This document shows, in pieces, positions 25,640 to 34,557 of a stretch of DNA of 64,000 nt. The position numbers and the translations under genes are program-made. Source of the DNA: Marivirga aurantiaca (GTDB lineage Bacteria > Bacteroidota > Bacteroidia > Cytophagales > Cyclobacteriaceae); contig NZ_JAEQBW010000001.1 of the NCBI RefSeq assembly GCF_016679925.1, forward strand, positions 868,001 through 932,000, in the 5' to 3' direction. Each line of letters opens with the position of its first letter. Position 1 is the first letter of the stretch. The notes beneath the pieces are model-generated. The model was given only the letters and a program-made list of their open reading frames with translations, was not told the DNA's origin and made no database searches.

Positions 25640-26962
25640 TCAATGTGCAAAAACTTCCTGATTAGCCTCAGTAACTTCCATTAGTCCATCATGGGAAATC
25701 CCTGAAAGTTTTACTGTTTTCAGCTCATTTACCATTATAGGATCATATTTTGCCACCACTCGCACATAATTATTGGTGAAGCCTTCCATTAAACCATCTT
25801 TGATGTCATTTTCAAAAAGCACAACATCTTCCCGCCCTACATTTTCTTCATAAAAAGCACGTTTCATCTTTTCAGAAAGACTCCGAAGCATTTTAGATCT
25901 TTTGTTTCTTACTTTCAAAGGTACTACCTCCTCCATTTCACTGGCCGTAGTGTTGACTCTTTCAGAGTAGGTGAATACATGTAAATAGGAGATAGGCAAC
26001 TCTTTTAAGAAATGATAAGTATCCATAAAATCCTCATCAGTCTCTCCGGGAAAACCTACAATTACGTCTACCCCAATGCAACATTGGGGCATCAAAGATT
26101 TAATTTTAGCTACACGATCTTCATACAATTCCCGTAAATAGCGTCTTCGCATAGTGCGTAATATTTTATTGCTCCCACTTTGAAGCGGAATATGAAAATG
26201 AGGGACAAACCTTTTGGATTGTGCCACAAATTCTATGATCTCATTAGTCAATAAATTAGGCTCAATACTGGATATTCTAAACCGATCGATTCCTTCTACT
26301 TCATCCAAAGCTTTTACCAAATCAACAAAGCGTTCTTTTCTTTTGCCTTCCTGTATTCCGAAATCACCAGTGTTCACACCGGTAAGCACTATTTCTTTCA
26401 CCTCATTTATAGCAATTTCTTTTGCACTTTTCACAATATTGGCAATGGTGTCACTACGACTTTTACCTCTTGCTAATGGAATGGTACAAAAAGCGCAATG
26501 GTAGTTACAGCCATCCTGTACTTTTAAGAAAGTTCGGGTTCTATCATTAATGGAAAAAGCATTATTAAATGTTTTGGCTTCATTAATGTCGGAGGCCAAT
26601 ACCTGTGGCTTGTCTTTTTTAGTGAAACCATCTAATTTATCAATTAATTGAAATTTTTCGGCAGCACCTAATACAGCATCCACTCCTTTTATTTCAGATA
26701 TCTCCTTAGGCTTCAATTGAGCATAGCAACCAATAATGGTCACAAATCCGTTGGGATTGATCTTTTTGGCCTCTTTCACAATCTTCTTACACTTTTTGTC
26801 TGCATTTTCCGTTACGGAACAGGTGTTGATAATGAAAATGTCAGGCCTATCCTGAAATTCAACCTTTTCGTAGCCCCTGCCTTCAAACATCCTGGAAATA
26901 GAAGATGTCTCAGAAAAATTAAGCTTGCAGCCTAGTGTGTAAAATGCGACCTTTTTATTCAT
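25640..26962 (-). CDS. mtaB: tRNA t6A37 methylthiotransferase MtaB
   Basis: MtaB is a radical-SAM enzyme that converts t6A37 to ms2t6A in tRNAs reading ANN codons. The 440-residue protein has the N-terminal UPF0004 domain with three cluster cysteines (C12, C48, C79), the radical-SAM motif CNYHCAFC (C152, C156, C159), and a C-terminal TRAM-like RNA-binding domain (about 375-435). The opening KVAFYTLGCKLNFSETS and the start of the SAM domain (LKVQDGCNYHCAFCTIP) favour MtaB over MiaB or RimO. Length is typical. Confidence 0.92.
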   Translation of the reverse strand: MNKKVAFYTLGCKLNFSETSSISRMFEGRGYEKVEFQDRPDIFIINTCSVTENADKKCKKIVKEAKKINPNGFVTIIGCYAQLKPKEISEIKGVDAVLGAAEKFQLIDKLDGFTKKDKPQVLASDINEAKTFNNAFSINDRTRTFLKVQDGCNYHCAFCTIPLARGKSRSDTIANIVKSAKEIAINEVKEIVLTGVNTGDFGIQEGKRKERFVDLVKALDEVEGIDRFRISSIEPNLLTNEIIEFVAQSKRFVPHFHIPLQSGSNKILRTMRRRYLRELYEDRVAKIKSLMPQCCIGVDVIVGFPGETDEDFMDTYHFLKELPISYLHVFTYSERVNTTASEMEEVVPLKVRNKRSKMLRSLSEKMKRAFYEENVGREDVVLFENDIKDGLMEGFTNNYVRVVAKYDPIMVNELKTVKLSGISHDGLMEVTEANQEVFAH

Positions 26963-27275
26963 TCTTGATTTATTACTTTCTTAAGAGGGCGCAAAGTTAA
27001 GGCTTTATTTAGTTTAGTAAAACAATGGAGTATTATTAACCTAAGATAGACTTTAAATTCGTAGTAAACTTCAGAAAAATTTTGGCTTCCAAACTAAACT
27101 CCCATTAAAAATTTCGTGCTTATTTAACAGGATATAAACACGGTATGTCACTCCTAGGAGCTGGTCTGATGCAAATCCAACCCTATTTAGAAGAAGGTCT
27201 GAGCTGGGATGAGTGTTTGAAGCCACATGCTTTGGTTAGGTCACAGGTCGGTACCGGAATTGGCTTCCACTGGTT

Positions 27276-27321
27276 ATTGCGAGCATGCTATTCCGTCTCA
27301 ACGGAATTCATGCAAAGCAAT
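27276..27321. repeat. Imperfect long hairpin (REP-like palindrome)
   Basis: Left arm 27276-27296 and right arm 27301-27321 share ATTGC, GCATG and ATTCCGT blocks in inverted order, separated by small mismatched bulges, with loop CTCA. The structure and the GC content resemble palindromic intergenic repeats common in Bacteroidota genomes. Copy number cannot be judged from one window. Confidence 0.55.
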
Positions 27322-27575
27322 CTGTTGGGTATTTGTGTTTCGTGAGACACGAACCACGGCTGAGGGAATTGTTTATTTATTACAGTGTCGGTTCATAACT
27401 ATTCCATTATTAATGTTTCTGTAGAAATAAGTAAAGATGGGTTAATATCCGGCTTTTGAGGAGCTGTTTTTGGTGTGAAGTTTTAAATTAAGCTCAATTT
27501 TATCATGATAATATTATTTTTTAACAATTTGCTTAAAAAATAACCCTTCAAAATTAAAAGTTGCAAAATTTTAAT

Positions 27576-27583
27576 TAAATTTG
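27576..27583 (+). promoter_or_regulatory. Candidate -7 box of glnN
   Basis: TAAATTTG matches TAnnTTTG exactly, 28 bp before the glnN ATG. No TTG is found at the usual 20-bp spacing (nearest TTG at 27561 is too close), which may point to an activator-dependent promoter. Confidence 0.35.
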
Positions 27584-27610
27584 ATTCGAAATTAAACCAA
27601 AAACATAAAA

Positions 27611-29773
27611 ATGGCTCATATTCGTTTTAATGCACTCGATATCGTTCAAAAAAGAACAACTGAACGTATTGAAGCACCATCTAACAAAATTTCTGAATAT
27701 TTTCAAACTGATGTCTTTTCTTTAGATCAAATGAAAGCCGCTTTGGCTCCTGATGTTTTTAAGAAAGTAAACCATGCTATCGACAAAGGAAAAAGGATAG
27801 ATATGGATATGGCTGATCAAATTGCTTCTGCAGTGAAATCATGGGCCATGACTAAAGGCGTAACCCATTATACGCACTGGTTCCAGCCTTTAACGGGAGC
27901 TACTGCTGAAAAACACGATTCATTTTTCAATGCTAAAAAAGGGATTGAGGTATTTGAAGGTTCTATGCTGGTTCAACAGGAACCGGACGCTTCCTCTTTT
28001 CCCAATGGTGGTTTAAGAACCACTTTCGAGGCAAGAGGTTATACCGCCTGGGATCCTTCTTCACCTATATTTGTGTGGGGCAGAACTTTGTGTATCCCTA
28101 CAATATTTGTTTCTTATACAGGAGAGTCTTTAGATCATAAAGCGCCTTTATTAAAGGCTGTTGAAGCGGTTGATAAAGCAGCTACCAAGGTAGTGCAGTT
28201 ATTCGACAGAAATGTAGTGAAAGTAAGCGCATCATTAGGTGTTGAGCAAGAGTATTTTGTGATTGATAAAGCACTTTATTCGGCCAGACCTGATTTAATG
28301 CTTTCTGGCAGAACGCTTTTTGGACATAATCCGGCAAGAGGGCAGCAGTTGGATGATCATTACTTCGGAGCTATACCAAGCAGGATTTATAACTATATGA
28401 AGGATTTTGAAATTGAATCCTTGAAACTGGGCATTCCTGTTAGTACGCGCCATAATGAAGTAGCTCCCAGCCAGTTTGAAGTAGCACCACTTTTTGAGGA
28501 TATCAATGTGGCTACAGATCATAACAGTTTAATGATGGATGTTATGAAAAGAGTGGCTGAGCGACATGATTTACAGGTTCTATTTCATGAAAAGCCTTTT
28601 GCAGGCCTAAATGGAAGTGGGAAACATAATAACTGGTCATTATTGACTAATACTGGTGTGAATTTATTCCAGCCAAGTAACAGTGCCCGTGAAAACTTAT
28701 TGTTTCTGGTATTCTTAGTAAACACCATTAAAGCAGTTGCTGATAATGGAGATTTGTTAAGAGCCTCAATTGCTTCTGCAGGTAATGATCATAGGCTAGG
28801 AGCTAATGAAGCACCACCAGCTATCATGTCTGTTTTTATAGGTTCTGAATTAACTGCGGTGCTTAACGAACTGGAAGAAAAAGGTAATATTAAAATTGAT
28901 AAAGGCGATAATATGTATATGAAATTAGGTATAGATAAAATACCTAATATCATCATGGACAATACAGATAGAAACAGAACTTCCCCTTTTGCTTTTACAG
29001 GGAATAAATTTGAGTTTCGCGCAGTAGGATCGGATCAGAACGTGGCGCAGCCTATGGCCGTATTAAATTTGATTATGGCTGAACAGTTAACGGAATTTCA
29101 TAAGGCCGTTAAAAAAGAGATGGACAAAGGCACAGATAAAAAAATTGCTATTGTTAACATTCTTAGACAATATATCAAAGAATCTAAAAAAGTTAGATTT
29201 GAAGGAGATGGTTATTCTGAAGAGTGGGCAAATGAAGCAGAAAAACGTGGTTTGCCTAATATTAAAAATACACCAAGAGCTATTGAAGCTTTTGTTTCTA
29301 AAAAATCTAAAGATTTGTTCCTAAGGCATAAAGTAATGACTCCGCAGGAACTGGAAGCAAGGAATGAAATTTATCTGGAAAACTATATGATGAAAATCCA
29401 GATTGAATCACGTTTAATGGGTGATATAGCTTTAAATCAAATTATACCTACTGCTGTAAAGTATCAAAACACTTTAGCTCAGAATGCTAAAAATTTAAGT
29501 GATTTGAATCTGGATAATTCTGAAATTGTTAAGAATATTCAATTAATCAGCGGTTATACTAAAGATCTAAGAACTCTGGTGCATGAAATGATTGAAAAGC
29601 GTAAAGAACTCAATGAAATTGAAGATCATCAGGAAAGAACCAACAAGTATTGCGATGAAGTTAAAGAAGCTTATTTTGATAAAATCAGATATGCTGTCGA
29701 TAAATTGGAGCTATATGTTGATGATGAATTATGGCCATTGCCAAAATACAGAGAATTGTTGTTTTTAAGATAA
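27611..29773 (+). CDS. glnN: Glutamine synthetase type III
   Basis: Makes glutamine from glutamate, ammonia and ATP; the dodecameric type III enzyme is the usual form in Bacteroidota. The 720-residue length fits GSIII (types I and II are about 350-470). Seen: the GSIII-specific N-terminus (KISEYFQTDVFSLDQMKAAL), the HYTHWFQPLTGATAEKHD segment, the ATP/glutamate-site KPFAGLNGSGKHNNWSL, and NRTSPFAFTGNKFEFRAVG. The region is monocistronic, with a divergent mtaB far upstream and a strong terminator just downstream. No PII or amt gene is nearby. Confidence 0.96.
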   Translation: MAHIRFNALDIVQKRTTERIEAPSNKISEYFQTDVFSLDQMKAALAPDVFKKVNHAIDKGKRIDMDMADQIASAVKSWAMTKGVTHYTHWFQPLTGATAEKHDSFFNAKKGIEVFEGSMLVQQEPDASSFPNGGLRTTFEARGYTAWDPSSPIFVWGRTLCIPTIFVSYTGESLDHKAPLLKAVEAVDKAATKVVQLFDRNVVKVSASLGVEQEYFVIDKALYSARPDLMLSGRTLFGHNPARGQQLDDHYFGAIPSRIYNYMKDFEIESLKLGIPVSTRHNEVAPSQFEVAPLFEDINVATDHNSLMMDVMKRVAERHDLQVLFHEKPFAGLNGSGKHNNWSLLTNTGVNLFQPSNSARENLLFLVFLVNTIKAVADNGDLLRASIASAGNDHRLGANEAPPAIMSVFIGSELTAVLNELEEKGNIKIDKGDNMYMKLGIDKIPNIIMDNTDRNRTSPFAFTGNKFEFRAVGSDQNVAQPMAVLNLIMAEQLTEFHKAVKKEMDKGTDKKIAIVNILRQYIKESKKVRFEGDGYSEEWANEAEKRGLPNIKNTPRAIEAFVSKKSKDLFLRHKVMTPQELEARNEIYLENYMMKIQIESRLMGDIALNQIIPTAVKYQNTLAQNAKNLSDLNLDNSEIVKNIQLISGYTKDLRTLVHEMIEKRKELNEIEDHQERTNKYCDEVKEAYFDKIRYAVDKLELYVDDELWPLPKYRELLFLR

Positions 29774-29794
29774 TAGAATGTTCGAATTAAATTT

Positions 29795-29830
29795 AAAAAA
29801 CGTGCAGTTGCAAAATTGCACGTTTTTTTT
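29795..29830 (+). terminator. Terminator of glnN
   Basis: Core stem CGTGCA (29801-29806) with TGCACG (29817-29822), extended by A6/T6 flanks and ending in eight T. Lies 22 bp after the glnN stop; a textbook intrinsic terminator, usable in both directions because of the A run. Confidence 0.9.
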
Positions 29831-29907
29831 ATCTCCAATAATGTTTGTTATTTTGATTTGGTATAACTTATTCCCATTAACTCAAAAACACCTCTACACT
29901 TTTTCCT

Positions 29908-31273
29908 TTAATCGATCCAAATAGATTTCTGGTTAACAAATTCCTTAATACCAAGGTGAGAGAGTTCCCTTCCGTATCCGCTTTTCTTTACACCACCAAA
30001 TGGCACGGCCGGATGTGAAGCCATTAATTTATTGATATAAACAGCACCACTTTCTACCTTTCGTACAAATTTTTTGGCTTTTTCTATATCCTGAGACCAT
30101 ACAGAACCACCCAGGCCAAACTTTGAGTCGTTGGCTATATTGATGGCATCTTCTTCGTTTTTGACTATAATAACGATTGCTACGGGGCCAAATAGCTCTT
30201 CCTCATAAGCAGGCATCCCAGGTTTTACATTAGATAAAATGGTAGGTTCAAAAAATGCGCCTTCCATGGCAGGTCTTTTAACCTCCAAGTATTATTTCTG
30301 CACCTTTTTCAACAGATTCTTTCACTTGCTTCAAAAGACTATTGGCAAAATCTTCAGAAGCCATTGGTCCATAATCAACTGTTTCGTATGTTGGATCGCC
30401 TATGTTAAGTGCCTGTAATTCAGATTTAAACAATCTTAAAAATTCATCAGCAATTTCTTCTAAAATGATAAATCTTTTAGCAGCAATACAGCTTTGTCCA
30501 TTATTGATCATCCTTGATTTCGCCCCTGTTTTTGCGGCCTTTTTTAAGTCGGCATCTGCCAACACGATAAAAGGATCACTTCCTCCTAACTCCAAAACCG
30601 TTTTCTTAAGGTTTTTGGCAGCTCTTTCAGCTACTTTAATTCCGGCACCTTCACTACCTGTTAGGGTAACTGCCTTCACTCTCTCATCATCAATAATATC
30701 ATTTACTTTGCCGGACCCAATAAGCAGTGATTGAAAACAACCCTCTGGAAACCCTGCCTCCTGAAAAACTTCTTGTATGGCCAATGAACATTGCGGCACA
30801 TTTGAGGCATGTTTTAGTAAACCAACATTACCAGCCATTAAACTCGGTGCAGCAAAGCGAAAAAGTTGCCAAAAAGGGAAATTCCATGGCATAATGGCCA
30901 GCACAATACCCAAAGGATCATGAGCTATATAGGCTTTTCCTGAAGGTACTTCCAAAGGGGAATCTGCTAGAAATGTTTCTGCATTTTCAGCATAATATTC
31001 ACAGCAAAGGGCACACTTTTCTATTTCAGAAATGGCTTCTTTGGTTGTTTTCCCCATTTCCAGGGTGATGATATTTGCGTAGAGCACTTTATTTTGTTTA
31101 AGCACCTCGGCTGCTTTATTCATTAATTTACTTCTATGCTCAAAGCTGGTTTGCTTCCAATCTTTATAAGCAGCCTCCGCTTTATTTAATTTTTCATTGA
31201 TAGCACTATTTGTTTCTTCTTCAAAAGATTTCTCTACAACATTTGTCAATGGATTCTTAGATTCAATTGCCAT
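29908..31273 (-). pseudogene. Aldehyde dehydrogenase (succinate-semialdehyde type), split by a frameshift
   Basis: Two overlapping frames together make one ~455-residue NAD(P)-dependent aldehyde dehydrogenase. The first part (31273 to about 30286, start at MAIESKNP) has the cofactor loop VTLTGSEGAG, the catalytic Glu in LELGGSDPF and the catalytic Cys in NNGQSCIAAKRF, and ends prematurely at EIILGG. The second part (down to 29908) continues at KRPAMEGAFFEPTIL through EELFGPVA to PFGGVKKSGYGRE. Removing a single T from GGAGGTTAAAAG would restore GGKRPAMEG, as expected for the family. The remaining sequence is undecayed, so this is either a very recent mutation or a sequencing error. The upstream ORF could start at 31327 by TTG, but ATG 31273 clears the EI24 gene and fits the family. 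Confidence 0.88.
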
Positions 31274-31301
31274 AAAATAAATTTTTTGTAGTTCAAATTT
31301 A

Positions 31302-32057
31302 TTATTCAAGTGTTCTGTTGGATGCAATAGCTGCTGAAATAACGGCTAAGGAAGGGCCAAACAGTACACCCAAAACAGGTATTAATATTAACAGGTTTAA
31401 ACAAAAACCGTTGCCGAATGCAATACCTTTATGTCGAAAAATCCTGATGAGACTTTCTTTTACTGATAAACCAAAGTATTCATTGCGGTAGTCCATCATG
31501 GAAGCCCCAAAGAAAAAGCTCTCAATGAGGAATAATAGGATGGCATAAAAAGGTGCTAAAAGGGGTAAGCTAATACATAATAATACCAGTAATAACCAAC
31601 TTACTACTTGTAAACTAATCAAAATAATGGCAATAAACATTCCCCTGATAATATCACGCACCACATGATGTAGTTTTAATGTTCTACTTTCCTTATGTAA
31701 GATGTTTTGAGTTTTCTCTGATATAAATGCCAGCACAGGTGCAAAAATAAACAAGATGATGTATTTAAATAGATTCAAATAGATAAGGAACAATAGAATT
31801 CTGATAAAAATGCTTAGGGCAATTTGAACTAAACCCGTCCATTCTTTCCAGTCCGGGGGGAGGTTCATAAATGAATACAGCCAATCAATCAGGTTGCCGG
31901 TGTAAAGCCAGGCCACAATGCCTACAAAAATGAAAGCAAACAAATTGAAAAATGCAGCACCTATGATATAAGGCCACATCTTATTTTGGTTTATAAATCT
32001 TAAAGCAGAAATATAGGCAGAGAAGCTCTTACCAACTTCTTTAATAAATTTTATCAT
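31302..32057 (-). CDS. EI24/CysZ-like membrane protein
   Basis: A 251-residue polytopic protein with about six hydrophobic segments and the EI24-type layout (FINQNKMWPYIIG at the start; FFFGASMMDYRNEYFGLS in the middle; RHKGIAFGNGF near the end). In proteobacteria the family includes the sulfate permease CysZ; Bacteroidota members are uncharacterised, so I do not assign a substrate. The start overlaps the stop of the rhodanese gene (ATGA), giving a coupled pair; the aldehyde dehydrogenase gene follows 28 bp downstream. Confidence 0.8.
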   Translation of the reverse strand: MIKFIKEVGKSFSAYISALRFINQNKMWPYIIGAAFFNLFAFIFVGIVAWLYTGNLIDWLYSFMNLPPDWKEWTGLVQIALSIFIRILLFLIYLNLFKYIILFIFAPVLAFISEKTQNILHKESRTLKLHHVVRDIIRGMFIAIILISLQVVSWLLLVLLCISLPLLAPFYAILLFLIESFFFGASMMDYRNEYFGLSVKESLIRIFRHKGIAFGNGFCLNLLILIPVLGVLFGPSLAVISAAIASNRTLE

Positions 32058-32443
32058 TGTTTAACAGTTGGAAATTCCTTTTCTTCCCATGCCATCATGC
32101 CACCTATTACATTCGACAGGTTTTTGAATCCCATTTCTTTCATTTTTTCTATAGCAGCTAAACTTCGACTACCTGATCTGCATATCACCAAATAATGCCT
32201 GGATTTATCTAACTGGTTAATAGAACGGATAAAAGAATCTGTTTCTAATAAATCAATATTTAGGCTGTTTTCAATACTGGAGAAGTTATATTCTTTTGCT
32301 GTACGAACATCCAATAGTACAGTATCTTTATTATTGGAAAAGTTGATTTGCCTGAGTTCATCAACAGTTATTTCACCAATGCTATGCTGAACGCAAGCTA
32401 AAATTGGTAAGAAGGCAAGTATCATGATTAATCTGGTTTTCAT
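32054..32443 (-). CDS. Rhodanese-domain lipoprotein
   Basis: A 129-residue exported lipoprotein: lipobox LAC with Cys17, then a single rhodanese domain (about 25-127). The catalytic Cys88 is present in the loop CRSGSRS, along with LLDVRTAKEY and the C-terminal NVIGGMMAWEE. Likely a periplasmic sulfurtransferase or a phosphatase-like binding module. Coupled by a 4-bp overlap to the EI24-like gene, a hint at a shared sulfur-related role (inference). Confidence 0.87.
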   Translation of the reverse strand: MKTRLIMILAFLPILACVQHSIGEITVDELRQINFSNNKDTVLLDVRTAKEYNFSSIENSLNIDLLETDSFIRSINQLDKSRHYLVICRSGSRSLAAIEKMKEMGFKNLSNVIGGMMAWEEKEFPTVKQ

Positions 32444-32617
32444 TTCTGTTGCTTTAAGAGTTAGTACCTATTATACTTAATTAATAGCTAATAGTTTTCT
32501 AGTAAATGGCATAACATGTAATTAGGGCATTTTATGAAAAATGTACAAGGGAAATTGTCTAATACCGGAAATTAAATGGTGTTTCTATTGTCCTTTTTTA
32601 GTTCAAAAGAAATTAAA

Positions 32618-33115
32618 TTAACTGTTTCTTAACATCGGTATTGCTGTAGTATCGGTAATTTTAGACATCACAAAAGAACTTTGTACATTAGCAAGATTCT
32701 CATTAGTGGAAAGCTTATTCACAATAAAATCCTGAAAGGTATTCATGTCCCTCACTAATATTTTTAAATGATAATCATATTGCCCTGCCAGGTGGTAACA
32801 TTCCACTACTTCAGGAATATTAGCTACATGTTTTTCAAAAGCCGCCAGCTTATCCTTGGTATGTTTTTCCAGTCGCACCATGCACAATGCCATTAATCCT
32901 TTGCCTACTTTAACCGGATTGATTAATGCCACATAGGAATTAATTACGCCCATTTTCTCTAGTCTTTTTACTCGCTCGTATATGGGTGTTGTTGTAAGAT
33001 TAAGTTGTGCCGCCAAATCCTTATTTGTAATTCTTGCGTTGCTCTGTAACTGACGTATGATTTTTAAATCAACTTCATCCAGCCTGATAGTAGAATGATT
33101 TTCGGTTTCCCACAT
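32618..33115 (-). CDS. Lrp/AsnC-family transcription regulator
   Basis: A 165-residue regulator: winged helix-turn-helix at about 13-60 (LDEVDLKIIRQLQSNARITNKDLAAQL / TPIYERVKRLE), a hinge, and an AsnC/RAM ligand-binding domain (about 75-155) with VVECYHLAGQYDYHLKI. Such proteins sense amino acids as dimers or octamers. It is divergent from the methionine gamma-lyase-like gene 117 bp away, a usual arrangement in which the regulator controls the adjacent enzyme and itself (inference). Confidence 0.92.
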   Translation of the reverse strand: MWETENHSTIRLDEVDLKIIRQLQSNARITNKDLAAQLNLTTTPIYERVKRLEKMGVINSYVALINPVKVGKGLMALCMVRLEKHTKDKLAAFEKHVANIPEVVECYHLAGQYDYHLKILVRDMNTFQDFIVNKLSTNENLANVQSSFVMSKITDTTAIPMLRNS

Positions 33116-33162
33116 ATTTTTTTAGGATTGATAAGTTTATTTTCTTTGTTTTTAAATAATTA

Positions 33163-33213
33163 TAGGTGATTAATCTAAGATAATAAATATACAAGATATA
33201 TATTCTAGTTTTG
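33163..33213 (+). promoter_or_regulatory. Divergent control region: dyad and -7 box upstream of the lyase gene
   Basis: TAGTTTTG at 33206-33213 matches TAnnTTTG, 18 bp before the ATG at 33232. Upstream lie AT-rich dyads, including TAGGTGATTAATCTA (33163-33177) and an AATATA...TATATT repeat around 33186-33204, plausible Lrp-type binding sites. No TTG lies 20 bp upstream of the box. Confidence 0.4.
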
Positions 33214-33231
33214 TAAAAAAATACAGAAATT

Positions 33232-34485
33232 ATGAGTGAACATATCTTTTCTCCCGAAAGCCAGATGATGTCATTTGGTTATAAGCCTGAATTATCAGAA
33301 GGCGCTATAAAATGTCCTATTTTTCAGACTTCTACTTTTTGCTTCAAGAAAGCTGAGGATGGTAAAGCCTTTTTTGAGGTAGCTTATGGCAAAAGGGAAA
33401 AAAATGCTGATGAAGAATTGGGGTTGATATATAGCAGGCTCAATAATCCTAACCTACAAATAACTGAAAACCGACTATGTCTTTGGGATGGGGCTGAAGA
33501 TGCAGCCATTTTCGAAAGTGGTATGGGAGCTATTAGTAGTATGCTAATGGAATTTACAAAGCCTGGTGATGTAGTGTTATATTCTATGCCTGTTTATGGA
33601 GGTACTGATCATTTCATTACTAAAGTGCTGCCTAAATTTGGTATTAATTGTATAGGTGTTACTCCTTTTGAAGATAAAGCCATGGTGATGGAGAAATTAG
33701 AGAAGAGTGGATTAAAAGATAAAATTTCTTTCATCTATTTGGAAACTCCGGCCAATCCGACAAATGCTTTAGTGGATATAGGGATGTTTCGCGAAATTGC
33801 CAATGAATTACAGACTGAAGATGCACCTGTATATATAGGTGTTGACAATACTTACATGGGGCCAGTATGGCAACACCCTTTGCAATTAGGTGCTGATATG
33901 GTGATCTATTCCGCCACCAAATATATTGGAGGACATAGCGATCTAGTTGCAGGTGCCTGCCTCGGGTCTGCTGAATTAATGAAAAGAGTGAAAGGATTTC
34001 GTACTTTCATGGGCAATATGGCGGGCCCTCATACTGGGTGGTTACTAATGAGAAGTCTTGAAACTTTGAAAATAAGGATGGAAAAACAAGCTCAGAATGC
34101 TGAAGTAGTAGCTGAGTTTCTGAATACCCACCCTAAAGTGGAGAAAGTGTACTATTTGGGTAATTTAAAACCTGAAGATGGAAGACAATACGAGATTTTC
34201 AAAAAACAATGTACTTCTAATGGCGCTATGATTGCCTTTGATGTAAAGGGAGGAGAGAAGGAAGCCTTCAGGTTTCTGAATAGCATGAAACTGATCAAGC
34301 TGGCGGTAAGTTTAGGAAGTACAGAGTCGCTAGCCGAACATCCTGACACAATGACTCATTCGGATGTAGATGAACATTTGAGAAAAGAAGTTTCTATTAC
34401 AGAAAAATTGATCAGAATTTCCGTTGGAGTAGAGGATGCCAAAGATCTGATTTGGGATATTGGACAGGCATTGGATAAGGTTTAA
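33232..34485 (+). CDS. PLP-dependent Cys/Met-metabolism enzyme (methionine gamma-lyase-like)
   Basis: A 417-residue fold-type I PLP enzyme of the cystathionine gamma-synthase/lyase family. The PLP lysine is in YSATKYIGGHSDLVAGA; YSRLNNPN, ESGMGAIS and VDNTYMGP(V)WQHPLQLGADM are also present. The last resembles methionine gamma-lyases, and the divergent Lrp regulator supports an amino-acid catabolic role. An acidic/Lys-rich insert (KREKNADEELG) precedes the SRL motif. Whether it cleaves methionine or cystathionine cannot be settled by eye. Confidence 0.85.
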   Translation: MSEHIFSPESQMMSFGYKPELSEGAIKCPIFQTSTFCFKKAEDGKAFFEVAYGKREKNADEELGLIYSRLNNPNLQITENRLCLWDGAEDAAIFESGMGAISSMLMEFTKPGDVVLYSMPVYGGTDHFITKVLPKFGINCIGVTPFEDKAMVMEKLEKSGLKDKISFIYLETPANPTNALVDIGMFREIANELQTEDAPVYIGVDNTYMGPVWQHPLQLGADMVIYSATKYIGGHSDLVAGACLGSAELMKRVKGFRTFMGNMAGPHTGWLLMRSLETLKIRMEKQAQNAEVVAEFLNTHPKVEKVYYLGNLKPEDGRQYEIFKKQCTSNGAMIAFDVKGGEKEAFRFLNSMKLIKLAVSLGSTESLAEHPDTMTHSDVDEHLRKEVSITEKLIRISVGVEDAKDLIWDIGQALDKV

Positions 34486-34506
34486 ATGGTCAAAATCATT
34501 CAATAG

Positions 34507-34543
34507 AAGCCATCAGTACAGAATTAATACTGATGGCTTTTTT
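34507..34543 (+). terminator. Terminator of the lyase gene
   Basis: A 12-bp stem (AAGCCATCAGTA 34507-34518 with TACTGATGGCTT 34528-34539) followed by T residues. Lies between convergent genes; it can serve the lyase gene and possibly the opposing desaturase-like gene. Confidence 0.9.
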
Positions 34544-34557
34544 ATGACCAGGAAACT

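Larger units (their letters stand above)
26963..27610. other. Long non-coding stretch with palindromic segments upstream of glnN
   Basis: A 648-bp divergent intergenic region. The middle part (about 27125-27360) is visibly richer in G and C than its surroundings and contains several palindromes: CTCCTAGGAG at 27151-27160, a long imperfect hairpin at 27276-27321, and TTCGTG-AGA-CACGAA at about 27339-27353. Short ORFs across it have no recognisable protein features. It looks like a deposit of intergenic repeat elements. The last ~100 bp before glnN are very AT-rich. Confidence 0.5.

Noticed and set aside
27145-27424. Two overlapping plus-strand ORFs of about 65 residues in the mtaB-glnN intergenic region
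   Set aside because: They run through the palindromic block, overlap each other in different frames, and show no protein-like pattern; best read as non-coding.
30278-30300. Programmed frameshift in the aldehyde dehydrogenase
   Set aside because: The site GGT-TAA lacks a slippery heptamer, a strong stimulatory hairpin or a known family precedent; a mutation or sequencing error is simpler.
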